From UBA1756 sp045222555 (GTDB taxonomy: Bacteria; Bacteroidota; Bacteroidia; Bacteroidales; WCHB1-69): a DNA stretch of 64,000 bases. Location: the NCBI GenBank assembly GCA_045222555.1, contig JBGUYY010000097.1, forward strand, positions 62,001 through 126,000, written 5' to 3'. Below are positions 27,520-36,627 of the stretch, piece by piece (the first letter of the stretch is position 1; every line of letters begins with the position of its first letter). The translations under genes were made by a program, and so were the position numbers. Under the pieces are notes generated by a model that saw only the letters and a program-made list of their open reading frames with translations, had not been told where the DNA came from and ran no database searches.

Positions 27520-28161
27520 ATGAGACCAACCCCCAACGTGGCTTTTCCTGTTGCATGGACTGCGGCATTGCTGCTATGTGCGATGCTGTGTGTCGCCACT
27601 GCATCGTGCTCAAAACACAATGACTCCGGAGAAAAAGTGTCCTACGACACCACCGGACTTCGCAATGGCGACCTGCTGTTCCGCAACGGATGTGGTTACG
27701 AAAGCAAGGTCGTGACGAACCTCAGTTCAGGCAATTACTCGCACATCGGAATGGCCTACCATGCGCCATCGGGCTGGTGTGTGATACATGCCGTGCCGGG
27801 CGAAGCGGCAGAAGGGGAGCCGGAGTATCTGAAATGCGAATCCATTGCCGAGTTCTACCGTGTTGACCGCGCGACGGCGGGGGCTTGTGCGCGGGTGAAC
27901 TGCACAGATTCTTTGGCAGATGCAGCGGTCCGTCATGCGTTGCAGCTGGTGGAGCGCCGGGTGGTTTTCGACAACGACTACGACCTTGACGACAGCAGCC
28001 AACTATACTGCACCGAGCTCATCCGGCTGGTGTATGCGGGATGCGGAGTGGATTTGTGTGAAGAACGATGGCACAAGGCTCCCATCATTGCCAACGGTCC
28101 TGTCATCTACCCTGAGGACATCTGGCAAAGCCCTCTTCTTACCCACAAAAAAGAATTTTGA
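27520..28161 (+). CDS. YiiX/YebB-like permuted papain-fold lipoprotein hydrolase
   Basis: 213 residues from ATG 27520. Lipobox at VATASC (C30), so it is probably a membrane-anchored lipoprotein. The permuted NlpC/P60-like (peptidase C92) order is seen: GDLLFRNG, then the catalytic-type His in NYSHIGMAY, then the Cys in LYCTELIRLVY. These proteins are thought to cut amide or ester bonds in cell-wall or lipid substrates, but the substrate is not known for this type. The start is close to the -7 motif; the next Met would destroy the signal peptide. Confidence 0.82.
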   Translation: MRPTPNVAFPVAWTAALLLCAMLCVATASCSKHNDSGEKVSYDTTGLRNGDLLFRNGCGYESKVVTNLSSGNYSHIGMAYHAPSGWCVIHAVPGEAAEGEPEYLKCESIAEFYRVDRATAGACARVNCTDSLADAAVRHALQLVERRVVFDNDYDLDDSSQLYCTELIRLVYAGCGVDLCEERWHKAPIIANGPVIYPEDIWQSPLLTHKKEF

Positions 28162-28206
28162 CAACACATTATTATTCACCCATTTATTAACCAAAATTTT
28201 ATCAAC

Positions 28207-28596
28207 ATGAAAAGAATCATTTTAGGACTCACAGTCATCATGGTAGCCGTATTGGCTGCAAGCTGCACCCACAGCTCACCCAAAAACGTTGCAAAAGCAT
28301 ACATATCAGCCATCCAGAAAGGCGATGCTGAAAAAGCTGCCGACTGCTTCTACTATGAAGGCACCGATGAGGAGAAAGAACAAAGCCGCGCAACGATGAT
28401 TGCTCTGTGCCAGAAAGGAATGCAAAGCATTGAGAAACATGAAGGCATCCAATCCTTCAAAATCGAGTCAGTGGAAGAGGATGGTGACAAAGCCATCGTT
28501 CACGGCACTGTGACATACAAAGACGGCACCAGCGAACCCGATGAAATCTCCACAGTGAAGAAAGACGGGAAATGGTACATCGACACCGACAAATAG
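28207..28596 (+). CDS. DUF4878-type small lipoprotein
   Basis: 129 residues. Lipobox LAASC with C20, then SPKNVAKAYISAIQKGDAEKAADCFYY, an alpha-helical opening typical of the NTF2-like DUF4878 fold, and beta strands IVHGTVTYKDGT and TVKKDGKWYIDTDK. The function of the family is unknown. It follows the YiiX-like gene after 45 bases and ends at a strong terminator. Confidence 0.82.
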   Translation: MKRIILGLTVIMVAVLAASCTHSSPKNVAKAYISAIQKGDAEKAADCFYYEGTDEEKEQSRATMIALCQKGMQSIEKHEGIQSFKIESVEEDGDKAIVHGTVTYKDGTSEPDEISTVKKDGKWYIDTDK

Positions 28597-28612
28597 TCGT
28601 TCATCTCATTAC

Positions 28613-28647
28613 AAAAAAAAGGCCGGCATCCGCTGGCCTTTTTTTTT
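28613..28647 (+). terminator. Strong intrinsic terminator after the DUF4878 gene
   Basis: A8GGCC pairs with GGCCT8 around a ten-base loop, ending in a nine-base T run. It should also work in reverse. Confidence 0.9.
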
Positions 28648-28678
28648 ACAACCCAAAATTAGTGAGTGACGGGCGAGG

Positions 28679-28698
28679 AATCCCCACTATGGGGGATT
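28679..28698. promoter_or_regulatory. Small perfect dyad AATCCCC/GGGGATT
   Basis: Seven-base arms around a six-base loop, about 20 bases upstream of an orphan -7 motif. It could be an operator or a structural element; nothing else supports either. Confidence 0.4.
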
Positions 28699-28719
28699 GT
28701 GAGAACAGGGCGACAGCTG

Positions 28720-28727
28720 TATTTTTG
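28720..28727 (+). promoter_or_regulatory. Orphan TAnnTTTG -7 element
   Basis: TATTTTTG with no start codon or convincing gene within the next 100 bases; it points into the candidate small RNA. Confidence 0.5.
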
Positions 28728-28733
28728 CAGCCG

Positions 28734-28838
28734 TAATTGTTACGTAAATTCTCTTTAGCCATAAAGAAGTTTTGGATTAGCAGTTTTAATTGGTTGTTTA
28801 CAATGAGGAGCGGGGAAAAATTCCCGTTTCTCATTTTA
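28734..28838 (+). ncRNA. Candidate small RNA of about 105 bases
   Basis: This stretch starts about seven bases after TATTTTTG (28720-28727) and ends with a hairpin plus TTTT (28804-28837). No reading frame with a convincing start, length or composition fills it. It sits in the 326-base gene-free gap between the DUF4878 gene and the glycosyltransferase. Support is only this promoter-hairpin pairing; no known RNA family is recognised. Confidence 0.35.
28804..28837 (+). terminator. Terminator-like hairpin of the candidate small RNA
   Basis: TGAGGAGCGGG (28804-28814) pairs over 11 positions, three of them G-U, with CCCGTTTCTCA (28823-28833), followed by TTTT. Confidence 0.5.
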
Positions 28839-28879
28839 AAAGAGCCTACAAAACATCATCATTATTCTAAAAAATTGCG

Positions 28880-28887
28880 TATTTTTG
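28880..28887 (+). promoter_or_regulatory. TAnnTTTG -7 element for the GT2 gene
   Basis: TATTTTTG, 35 bases before the ATG at 28923. Confidence 0.65.
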
Positions 28888-28922
28888 CCGAATCTTTGTA
28901 TAAAAAGTGCTAAAACTGTAAC

Positions 28923-29657
28923 ATGAAACTTTCTATCGTCATTCCTGTTTACAACGAAGAGAAGACCATTCATCTGATACTTGATAAAATATTGGCTGTC
29001 AACTTAATAGGTAATTTTACAAAAGAGTTGATTTTGGTGGATGACTGTTCGAAGGATGACTCACGGGGGGCTATTGCGCGGTATGCGGAGGCACATCCCG
29101 AGTGCGACATCCGCTGCTACAGTCAAGCAGTGAACCAAGGTAAGGGAGCGGCTTTGCATCGCGGCTTTGCAGAAGCCACCGGTGACTATATCGTGGTGCA
29201 GGATGCTGATTTAGAATATGATCCAGAAGAATACAACCTACTGCTCCACCCCATTGTGGAGGGCTTTGCCGATGTAGTATATGGTTCGCGCTACCGCAGC
29301 GGCAAACCTCATCGCATCTCGTTTTACTGGCACACCAGAGGCAACAAGTTCCTGACATGGTTCTCCAATGTCTTCTCCAACCTGAACCTCACCGACATGG
29401 AGACCTGCTACAAACTGTTCAGAGCTGACATCATCAAGAGCCTCCTGCTTAAAGAGAAGCGGTTCGGCTTCGAGCCGGAGGTGACGGCCAAGTTAGCGCG
29501 CATGGCGAAGAAGAAGGGCATCCGCATTTACGAGGTGGGGATTTCTTATTATGGAAGAAGTTATGCGGAAGGGAAGCACATCGGATGGAAAGACGGAGTT
29601 AGAGCCATTTACTGCATTCTCAAATACAATATTTTTGATCATCAATATTTGAAATAA
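28923..29657 (+). CDS. GT2-family glycosyltransferase, dolichol-phosphate-mannose-synthase-like
   Basis: 244 residues. Seen: N-terminal SIVIPVYNEEKTI, nucleotide-binding VDDCSKDDS, the DXD-type QDADLEYDP, and the conserved YGSRYRSGKPH segment. It lacks C-terminal membrane helices, as in soluble GT-A synthases that load a polyprenyl phosphate with a sugar. The ending EGKHIGWKDGVRAIYCILKY is typical of this subgroup. It heads a probable operon with the T9SS cargo gene 12 bases later. Glycosylation of secreted cargo is a possible link, not shown. Confidence 0.9.
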   Translation: MKLSIVIPVYNEEKTIHLILDKILAVNLIGNFTKELILVDDCSKDDSRGAIARYAEAHPECDIRCYSQAVNQGKGAALHRGFAEATGDYIVVQDADLEYDPEEYNLLLHPIVEGFADVVYGSRYRSGKPHRISFYWHTRGNKFLTWFSNVFSNLNLTDMETCYKLFRADIIKSLLLKEKRFGFEPEVTAKLARMAKKKGIRIYEVGISYYGRSYAEGKHIGWKDGVRAIYCILKYNIFDHQYLK

Positions 29658-29669
29658 AAAATCCCGATC

Positions 29670-30890
29670 ATGGCAATACCCAAACGCCTATTTCAAGCTA
29701 TTGCCACCCTCCTGCTGTTGTGGATGACCGGAACAGCTGGCATGGCACAGCCCACGCCGGAGCCCTTCACCTCGTGGACCTTCGACGAGGCGGTGGAGCC
29801 GCAGTACTGGTATGGAACCTCCTTCATGGCGGAATTCGGCAACTTCAGCAACGCGGTGCTGTATGCCGATGGCACCCATGGCTCGTCGCAGTTCGCCACC
29901 GTCACCACCACCAACTATGCCCAGATGTTGAAAAACGACTGGACCGGCACGGTGCTGGGCGACCCTCGCGAGGAACCTTTCGATGGCTATTGCCTGGGTA
30001 TCAAGCATCCCAACTCAGCAGGGCGGCGCATTGTGCTCTCCACTCCCACCACCCTCTACACTAAAATCTCGCTGCGCTACGCCGTCACCCGTTCCAACAC
30101 CGGTTTCAAGAAGATGATCTTCGAATGGAGCACCGATGGCAGCACCTACCATCTCATCCAAGAGAAACCCTGCGAACCCCTCGACTTTGAAGTGCAGTAT
30201 CTGAACCTGGAAGACCTCACCGTACTGGAGGACCAGCCGATGATTTACCTTCGCATCACCGTGGACAGCATCCTCTCGACGGCATATCAGGGCAACATCA
30301 AATTCGACAACCTCACCTTCATGGGAAGCAAGTGCATGGACACGCTGGTGCTGCACGACACCATCATCAGCGGGGAGAACTACTACGAGAACGGATTTTT
30401 CCTGCAAGGGGTGTATGGCGACGGCGAGTACCTGTACCAGCGGCGCGTGCGCTTTGTTGACCGCTGCGACTCGCTGTACCAGCTGCTGCTGTATGTGGAT
30501 GACACCACCACCGTCATCCCCGACGATCCTGATGACCCGGAAGACCCGCCGATTGACACGACTGGCATTCACGGCCTCAATCTCCACACCCCTACCATCT
30601 TCCCCAACCCCTTCAACGACCAGCTGACATTGGATTTTGGTGAACAGAAGTACATTGGAAGTATTTATGTTTATAACAGTATTGGTGAACTTGTAGAAAA
30701 AGTAGTTCCTACCATGCCTGGTACATTACTTTTATTCATTGGAAAATTCACTTTCCATACTCAAAGTTGGCCAGCAGGCATATACTTCGTGCATGTTTAC
30801 GCCTCTGACGGAGCAAGTTGTGTGAAAAAAGTGGTGAAACTCAGCGACGGCGATGGCAGAATCGTCAAACATATTCATATTATTGACTGA
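29670..30890 (+). CDS. Secreted protein with T9SS type A sorting domain
   Basis: 406 residues. Signal peptide ending GMAQ; a jelly-roll-like region (about 30-225) beginning SWTFDEAVEP; a proline-aspartate-rich linker (PDDPDDPEDPP, near 287-297); then a C-terminal sorting domain with FPNPFNDQLTL, GSIYVYNSIGELV and WPAGIYFVHVY. The CTD sends cargo through the T9SS to the cell surface. Unusually, about 15 residues (SDGDGRIVKHIHIID) follow the last KVVKL strand, where cargo normally ends. The DNA of the CTD (from about 30,640) is visibly richer in A and T than the rest of the gene. Confidence 0.88.
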   Translation: MAIPKRLFQAIATLLLLWMTGTAGMAQPTPEPFTSWTFDEAVEPQYWYGTSFMAEFGNFSNAVLYADGTHGSSQFATVTTTNYAQMLKNDWTGTVLGDPREEPFDGYCLGIKHPNSAGRRIVLSTPTTLYTKISLRYAVTRSNTGFKKMIFEWSTDGSTYHLIQEKPCEPLDFEVQYLNLEDLTVLEDQPMIYLRITVDSILSTAYQGNIKFDNLTFMGSKCMDTLVLHDTIISGENYYENGFFLQGVYGDGEYLYQRRVRFVDRCDSLYQLLLYVDDTTTVIPDDPDDPEDPPIDTTGIHGLNLHTPTIFPNPFNDQLTLDFGEQKYIGSIYVYNSIGELVEKVVPTMPGTLLLFIGKFTFHTQSWPAGIYFVHVYASDGASCVKKVVKLSDGDGRIVKHIHIID

Positions 30891-30905
30891 TAATTATTCC
30901 AAATC

Positions 30906-32492
30906 ATGAAAAAGATTTACACCTTATTGTTATGTCTTTCGGTGGTCACACTGTGGGGACAAGATTTTGATTATGAAATAGATGGAATGGAATGCACCAC
31001 CATCACGGTGGGCAAGAAAGCCTCTGCGGATGGCAGTGTGATGACCTCGCACACCGACGACAGCGGTCGCAGCCGCACCAACATCATGGTGGAGCCTGCC
31101 GCCGACCATGCGCCGGGCGAGATGGTGACGTTGTACAAGCGCAAGGCTTGTCCGTCGGGCACCGCCCCGATGCCGAGCTACTGCTACGAAGAGACCGGCA
31201 AAATACCGCAGGTGGCGCACACCTACCAGTATCTCAACACCGCCTATCCTTGCATGAACGAGCACCAGCTGGCCATCGGCGAATCGACTTTCGGAGGGCG
31301 TAGCGAGCTGAAGAGCGACGTGGGCATGATCGACTGTCCGATGCTCTGCGCCCTGATGCTGCAGCGTTGCACCACCGCGCGGGATGCCATCCGCACAGCC
31401 GGCGCGCTGTTGAAAGAGTACGGCTGGATTGACGGAGGCGAGTGCCTCACCATTGCCGACAAGAACGAGGTGTGGCATCTGGAGATTGTAGGTCCTGGAA
31501 AAGGCAAGATGGGGGCCGTTTGGGCGGCACAGCGCGTACCCGACGACCATGTGGGAGTGAACGCCAACGCCTCCACCATCCGCGAAATCAACCTGAAAGA
31601 CAAAGACTACTTCATGGCTTCCGACAATGTGTACAGTGTGGCCGAAGAGAACGGCTGGTACGACAAGAAGAAGGAGACCTTCCGTTTCGCCTACGCCTAT
31701 GCGCCCGACAGCCGCCAGCACATGGCCTGCCGCCGCAGGGAGTGGCGCGTGTTTGACCTGCTCGCCCCCTCGCTCAAGTTAGATCCCAACATGGAGAACT
31801 ACCCCTTCTCGGTGAAGCCCGACTCGCTGGTGAAGCTCTCCGACATGGTGCGCGTGTTCCAGGATTACTATGAGGGTACTGAATACGACATGCGTAAGAA
31901 CCTGACAGTGACCGACAAAGAAGGCAAGAGCGTAATGTCGCCGCTGGCCAACCCATTCATGAAGAGCGACGAGCTGAAGCTGCACAAAATCAACGGAGGA
32001 TGGCACGAGCATGGTGAGCGCAACATTGCGGTATGGTTCACAGTGTATGCCACCATTCTGCAGTGCCGTGCCGACCTGCCCGACGAGGTGGGTGCGCTCT
32101 GCTGGTTCTGTCTCGACAATGTGGCCTCCTCGGTGTATGTGCCTATCTATGCCAACTGCAGCGACCTGCCGGACGAGTACGAGACCTGCGGTCGCGAGAC
32201 CGGTTTCAGTCGCGATGCCGCCTGGTGGGGATTTAACCGCCTGGGGACCCTTGCCTGCCAGCGTTGGGGCGACATGCGGAAATACATCGACAATGCCTGG
32301 AAGCCCTTGCAGAAAGAGTTCTTCGACAACCAGACGGCCACCGAGCAGCAGGCACTCCAGCTGTTGGAAAAGGACCGTGCGGCAGCCATCCGTTTTCTCA
32401 CACAATACACTAATAATCAGTGCAAAACTGCATTAGATAAGGCGTGGGAGACCGGTGACTTGATCTGGACCAAGTTCGATGGGGCTTGGTAA
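30906..32492 (+). CDS. C69-family dipeptidase
   Basis: 528 residues with signal peptide (WGQ at about 17-19). C69 dipeptidases are Ntn-type hydrolases whose nucleophile is a cysteine exposed by processing. The motif MECTTITVGKKASADGS places it at C30, with ten residues left between the signal peptide and the cysteine, so a further cut would be needed. Also seen: SHTDD, NEHQLAIGESTFGGR, FRFAYAYAPDSR and WWGFNRLGTLACQRWGDMRKYIDNAW. It probably hydrolyses dipeptides in the periplasm. It follows the T9SS cargo gene after 15 bases but has no CTD of its own. Confidence 0.9.
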   Translation: MKKIYTLLLCLSVVTLWGQDFDYEIDGMECTTITVGKKASADGSVMTSHTDDSGRSRTNIMVEPAADHAPGEMVTLYKRKACPSGTAPMPSYCYEETGKIPQVAHTYQYLNTAYPCMNEHQLAIGESTFGGRSELKSDVGMIDCPMLCALMLQRCTTARDAIRTAGALLKEYGWIDGGECLTIADKNEVWHLEIVGPGKGKMGAVWAAQRVPDDHVGVNANASTIREINLKDKDYFMASDNVYSVAEENGWYDKKKETFRFAYAYAPDSRQHMACRRREWRVFDLLAPSLKLDPNMENYPFSVKPDSLVKLSDMVRVFQDYYEGTEYDMRKNLTVTDKEGKSVMSPLANPFMKSDELKLHKINGGWHEHGERNIAVWFTVYATILQCRADLPDEVGALCWFCLDNVASSVYVPIYANCSDLPDEYETCGRETGFSRDAAWWGFNRLGTLACQRWGDMRKYIDNAWKPLQKEFFDNQTATEQQALQLLEKDRAAAIRFLTQYTNNQCKTALDKAWETGDLIWTKFDGAW

Positions 32493-32569
32493 TCATACTT
32501 TTACACAATGGTATGTTGATTTTTTTGTAACTTTTTAATGAAAATAGCGTAGTGTGAGAAAATATTGTG

Positions 32570-32577
32570 TATTTTTG
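32570..32577 (+). promoter_or_regulatory. TAnnTTTG -7 element before the 80-residue gene
   Basis: TATTTTTG preceded by TTG, 69 bases upstream of the ATG at 32647. Confidence 0.6.
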
Positions 32578-32646
32578 CCCACTGAAAAAACTCTGCCAAC
32601 GACTGATTTTACACCCACCTCATTTTAGAAAATAAAAACAAACGAT

Positions 32647-32889
32647 ATGAGATTCAGAAAGATTTTTGTCCTGCTTTTCGTCCTGCTTTTCTGCGGTTCT
32701 GGCATCATGGCGGCCAATGAATGCAAGCCTTCTTACCGCAACGTGAGAAAGATCTCCAAAAACAAAAAGATGCAGAGCAAGCGCAGCAAGGCCTACAAGA
32801 AACGCACCTCTGCCAAATCGAAGAGCTCGCGCCCGATCAACACCTCATACGTTGTAAAAAGCAAACGCAAAACCACCTACCACTACTAA
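32647..32889 (+). CDS. Small secreted, very basic protein
   Basis: 80 residues with a signal peptide (MRFRKIFVLLFVLLF then GSGIMAAN). The mature part, about 55 residues, is rich in Lys, Arg and Ser (KISKNKKMQSKRSKAYKKRT) and ends KTTYHY; it should be strongly positive. I do not recognise a family. It has its own promoter and its stop lies one base before the FG-GAP gene, so the two are co-expressed. A role at a negatively charged surface is only a guess. Confidence 0.7.
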   Translation: MRFRKIFVLLFVLLFCGSGIMAANECKPSYRNVRKISKNKKMQSKRSKAYKKRTSAKSKSSRPINTSYVVKSKRKTTYHY

Positions 32890-32890
32890 A

Positions 32891-35131
32891 ATGGAGAGAT
32901 TTCTCCGCTTGGCATCCCTCTGCGCACTGGTGCTGGCAGGCACCTTGGCGCATCCCCAACAATTTTACGATTACGGATTTATCAGAACATATCAACCGGT
33001 CGTCACGCATGAAGACCGGCCATTTTCTTTTCCTTGGGGCGGTGGCATCAACTCGGTAAGTTGCTCGTCCTTTGACCTTAACGGCGACAGTTATCCTGAC
33101 CTTATCCTGTTTGAAAAGCACGGCAACCGTCTGCTAACCTTCATCAACAACGGCATCGATGACAGCTGCAGCTATACCTTGGCGTTAGAATACGCCCGCT
33201 GCTTCCCTACCCTTCACGATTGGGTGATTTTCCGCAACTACGACAACGACGGTCGCCTCGACATCTTCACCTACGGCACCGCCGGCATCACCATATACCA
33301 TAACATTTCTATAGGAGAACAGTTGGAGTTTGAATGCGTGACCACGCAGTTACAGTCGGAGCAGTATGGGCAACTCACCAACCTGTATGCTTCGCCCGAC
33401 GACTATTTAGCCATCGAAGATGTGGACGGAGATGGCGATTTAGACATCTTAAACTTTTGGTTATTAGGAAAATACGTTCATCTTCATCGGAATTATTCGA
33501 TGGAAAATTATGGTGACTGCAATCATCTGGATTTCAGGTTGGAAGACGAATGCTGGGGACACTTTGAAGAAGGCGGCGAAGACAACAGCATACAGCTCAA
33601 CAGCAGCTGCGGACGGAAGGGCGAGCCCACCCGGCACGTCGGCTCCACCATCGTGGTGCGCGACCTCACCGGCAACGGACTGCCCGACATGGTGCTCGGC
33701 GATATCGACTACCCCAACCTTGTGTTTTTGCAGAACGACGGCACGCTGGAGGACGCGCTGATGGTGGCCATCGACACGCTGTTTCCCAACCCGCAGCAGC
33801 CCGTGCGACTTTACTCTATGCCGGTGCTCAGTTTCGTGGACATCGACAACGACGGCGCAGAGGAGATGCTGGCCTCGCCCTCCGACCCGGTACTGAACAA
33901 GTCGCAGGATCTGAACAGTGTGTGGGGGTATCGCATCAACGAACATTCTCAGTATGAGAAATTTACAGAAAACTTTTTACAAAATGAGATGATCGACGTG
34001 GGTAGCGGTGCCGCACCAGTTTTCTACGACTGGGATGGTGATGGGCTTTCCGACCTGTTTATCGGCAACTATGGCCGGTACGAAGGTTCGGTGCTGGTCA
34101 ATGGATTTCTCACCTCCACCTTCATCTCGTCCATCACCTATTACCATAACAGCGGCAGCGAGACAGAGCCCGTCTTCGAGTGGGTGACCGACGACTTCGG
34201 CGGCTTGCGGCAGTACGGCTATCTCGGACTGCATCCCGCGTTCGGCGACCTTGACGGCAACGGCACCACCGACCTGCTGTGCGGCACCAGCGACGGGAAT
34301 ATCCTCCTGTTCAGCAACCGCAACCTGCCACCTGTCCTCCCCGACTTCGAAGCCCCCAACAGCGAATATCTCGGCCACGACTTCGGCGACTATGCCAAGC
34401 CGCAACTTTTCGACCTTGACCGCGACGGTCACACCGACCTGCTGGTGGGCAACCGCCGCGGACGCATCACCTATTTTCGCAACACCTCCAACACGGAAAT
34501 TTGTAATTTTCAATTCGTTACCGACACATTAGGTGGGGTGGATGTACGCGATGCAGAGGCCTCCTACTTCGGTTTCTGCGCGCCGTGGTTCTTACGCAAT
34601 CAAGCTGATGAAACCGTACTGCTTTGCGGCAGCGAGCAGGGCGAGATTTTCTATTACAAAAACATCGACAACAACCTTACGGGGAGTTTCGTACGGAGTG
34701 AGGTGGCCTGGAGTGAAATGGGAACCAGCTGGCACACCTACAACCGCGAGGGACTGCGCACCGTGCCGGCCGTAACAGACCTCAACGGCGACGGTTATCT
34801 TGAGGTGGCTATCGGCAACTATGCGGGCGGCGTGACCTTGTTTTCTGGCACCACACCTCCGCCTGTTAGCATCACACAATACCCTACTACACAATTCTTT
34901 ACATCCCTTAAAGCATTCCCCAACCCAGCCTACGACCACTTTACCTTGGTAAGTGAAGGCAGCGGACAACTCATTGTGACCGATGCCATGGGGCGGCTCA
35001 TTCTGCGCCGTGAGGTGACGGAGAATGAATCCGTAATGGTGGGCTGCAGCGGGTGGCCGACAGGCATCTATTTCTGCGAAGTCCGTTCTGACAGAGGCCG
35101 TCAGACCTGCAAAATAGTAGTGGTACGATAG
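32891..35131 (+). CDS. FG-GAP/VCBS-repeat surface protein with T9SS sorting domain
   Basis: 746 residues with a signal peptide near residues 1-23. It carries nine calcium-loop repeats of DxDxDGxxD type (for example DLNGDSYPDL, DYDNDGRLDI or its near form NYDNDGRLDI, DVDGDGDLDI, DLTGNGLPDM, DIDNDGAEEM, DWDGDGLSDL, DLDGNGTTDL, DLDRDGHTDL, DLNGDGYLEV), the hallmark of a beta-propeller. The C-terminus is a sorting domain: FPNPAYDHFTL, LIVTDAMGRLI, WPTGIYFCEV and KIVVVR. So it is a surface-exposed T9SS cargo; binding partner unknown. Confidence 0.92.
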   Translation: MERFLRLASLCALVLAGTLAHPQQFYDYGFIRTYQPVVTHEDRPFSFPWGGGINSVSCSSFDLNGDSYPDLILFEKHGNRLLTFINNGIDDSCSYTLALEYARCFPTLHDWVIFRNYDNDGRLDIFTYGTAGITIYHNISIGEQLEFECVTTQLQSEQYGQLTNLYASPDDYLAIEDVDGDGDLDILNFWLLGKYVHLHRNYSMENYGDCNHLDFRLEDECWGHFEEGGEDNSIQLNSSCGRKGEPTRHVGSTIVVRDLTGNGLPDMVLGDIDYPNLVFLQNDGTLEDALMVAIDTLFPNPQQPVRLYSMPVLSFVDIDNDGAEEMLASPSDPVLNKSQDLNSVWGYRINEHSQYEKFTENFLQNEMIDVGSGAAPVFYDWDGDGLSDLFIGNYGRYEGSVLVNGFLTSTFISSITYYHNSGSETEPVFEWVTDDFGGLRQYGYLGLHPAFGDLDGNGTTDLLCGTSDGNILLFSNRNLPPVLPDFEAPNSEYLGHDFGDYAKPQLFDLDRDGHTDLLVGNRRGRITYFRNTSNTEICNFQFVTDTLGGVDVRDAEASYFGFCAPWFLRNQADETVLLCGSEQGEIFYYKNIDNNLTGSFVRSEVAWSEMGTSWHTYNREGLRTVPAVTDLNGDGYLEVAIGNYAGGVTLFSGTTPPPVSITQYPTTQFFTSLKAFPNPAYDHFTLVSEGSGQLIVTDAMGRLILRREVTENESVMVGCSGWPTGIYFCEVRSDRGRQTCKIVVVR

Positions 35132-35178
35132 GTGAAAATAATTGCCGAAAGCGAATTCCCGATTCCGAATTAAATCGT

Positions 35179-35186
35179 ATTTTTGC
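35179..35186 (+). promoter_or_regulatory. TAnnTTTG -7 element for asnS
   Basis: TATTTTTG, 40 bases before the asnS ATG. Confidence 0.7.
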
Positions 35187-35226
35187 ACTCTCAAAATTTA
35201 AACAACAAAATTCATAATAAAAGATA

Positions 35227-36624
35227 ATGAAACGCACAAAAATCATTGACGCCATCAAGCGTTACGAAGAGATTGGATTAGGTAGCACTGTCAGCGTAAA
35301 AGGCTGGGTAAGAACGAAAAGAGGCAACAATGCCGTAGCTTTCATCGCACTGAACGACGGCTCCATCGTGCATAATCTCCAGATTGTGGCCGACCTTTCC
35401 CGTTTTGACGAGGAGTTGATGAAAAAAATCACCACAGGTTCCTGTCTGCACGTCACCGGCACGCTGGTGGAATCGCAGGGCAAAGGGCAGGTGGTAGAAG
35501 TTCAGGCCCAGGAGATTGAGGTGTACGGCACCGCCGACCCCGAGACCTATCCATTGCAGAAGAAAGGCCACAGCTTGGAGTTCCTCCGCGAGATTGGCCA
35601 TCTGCGTCCCCGCACCAACTACTTCGGCTGCGTGCTTCGTCTGCGTCATGCCATGGCATTTGCCATCCATAAATATTTCAACGACAGAGGGTTTTACTAT
35701 TTCCACACCCCGCTCATCACCGCCTCCGATGCAGAAGGCGCCGGCGAGATGTTCAACGTTTCCACCCTCGATCCCAACAACCTGCCCATGACTCCCGACG
35801 GCAAGGTGGACTACACCAAGGACTTCTTCGGGAAGCATGTCAGTCTGACCGTTTCCGGACAGTTGGAAGGCGAGCTGGGTGCGCTCTCATTGGGCAGCAT
35901 CTACACCTTCGGTCCCACCTTCCGCGCCGAAAACAGCAACACCCCGCGCCACCTCGCCGAGTTCTGGATGATTGAGCCCGAAGTGGCCTTCAACGACATC
36001 ACCGACAACATGGACCTCGCCGAGGACTTCATCAAATACCTCGTGCAATACGCATTGGACAACAACATGGATGACCTCCAGTTCCTCAACGACATGTTTG
36101 ACAAGGAGTTGATTGAGAGAATGAAATTTGTGGTCGCCCACGATTTCGTGCGTCTCGGCTACACAGAGGCCATCGACATTTTGGAGAAATCGGGCAAGAA
36201 ATTCGACTTCCCGGTGAAGTGGGGCATCGATTTGCAGTCGGAGCATGAGCGTTATCTGGTGGAGAATCACTTCAAGAAGCCCGTCATCCTGACCGACTAT
36301 CCGAAGGAGATCAAGGCTTTCTATATGAAGTTGAATGATGACGGCAAGACCGTTCGCGCCATGGACGTTTTGTTCCCGAAGATTGGAGAGATCATCGGCG
36401 GTTCGGAACGCGAGGAGAGCTACGAGAAGCTGATGCAGCGCGTGCAGGAGCTTCACATCCCCGAGAAAGATGTGTGGTGGTATTTGGAAACCCGCAAATA
36501 CGGTACCGCCCCGCACTCCGGCTTCGGTCTCGGTTTCGAGCGACTGCTGTTGTTCGTCACCGGCATGACCAACATCCGCGACGTCATCCCCTTCCCGCGC
36601 ACGCCGCAAAACGCAGAGTTCTAA
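35227..36624 (+). CDS. asnS: Asparagine-tRNA ligase
   Basis: 465 residues, class II aminoacyl-tRNA synthetase. N-terminal OB anticodon-binding domain (about 15-110, VSVKGWVRTKRGNNAVAFI), then the class II core with motif 2 FRAENSNTPRHLAEFWMIEPE and motif 3 GFGLGFERLLLFVTG. ENSNTPRHLAEF distinguishes AsnRS from AspRS. The lipid-kinase gene starts 3 bases after the stop. Confidence 0.96.
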   Translation: MKRTKIIDAIKRYEEIGLGSTVSVKGWVRTKRGNNAVAFIALNDGSIVHNLQIVADLSRFDEELMKKITTGSCLHVTGTLVESQGKGQVVEVQAQEIEVYGTADPETYPLQKKGHSLEFLREIGHLRPRTNYFGCVLRLRHAMAFAIHKYFNDRGFYYFHTPLITASDAEGAGEMFNVSTLDPNNLPMTPDGKVDYTKDFFGKHVSLTVSGQLEGELGALSLGSIYTFGPTFRAENSNTPRHLAEFWMIEPEVAFNDITDNMDLAEDFIKYLVQYALDNNMDDLQFLNDMFDKELIERMKFVVAHDFVRLGYTEAIDILEKSGKKFDFPVKWGIDLQSEHERYLVENHFKKPVILTDYPKEIKAFYMKLNDDGKTVRAMDVLFPKIGEIIGGSEREESYEKLMQRVQELHIPEKDVWWYLETRKYGTAPHSGFGLGFERLLLFVTGMTNIRDVIPFPRTPQNAEF

Positions 36625-36627
36625 TTC

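Noticed and set aside
28646..28834. A 62-codon minus-strand gene in the gap
   Set aside because: It runs through terminator and promoter signals and has no recognisable features.
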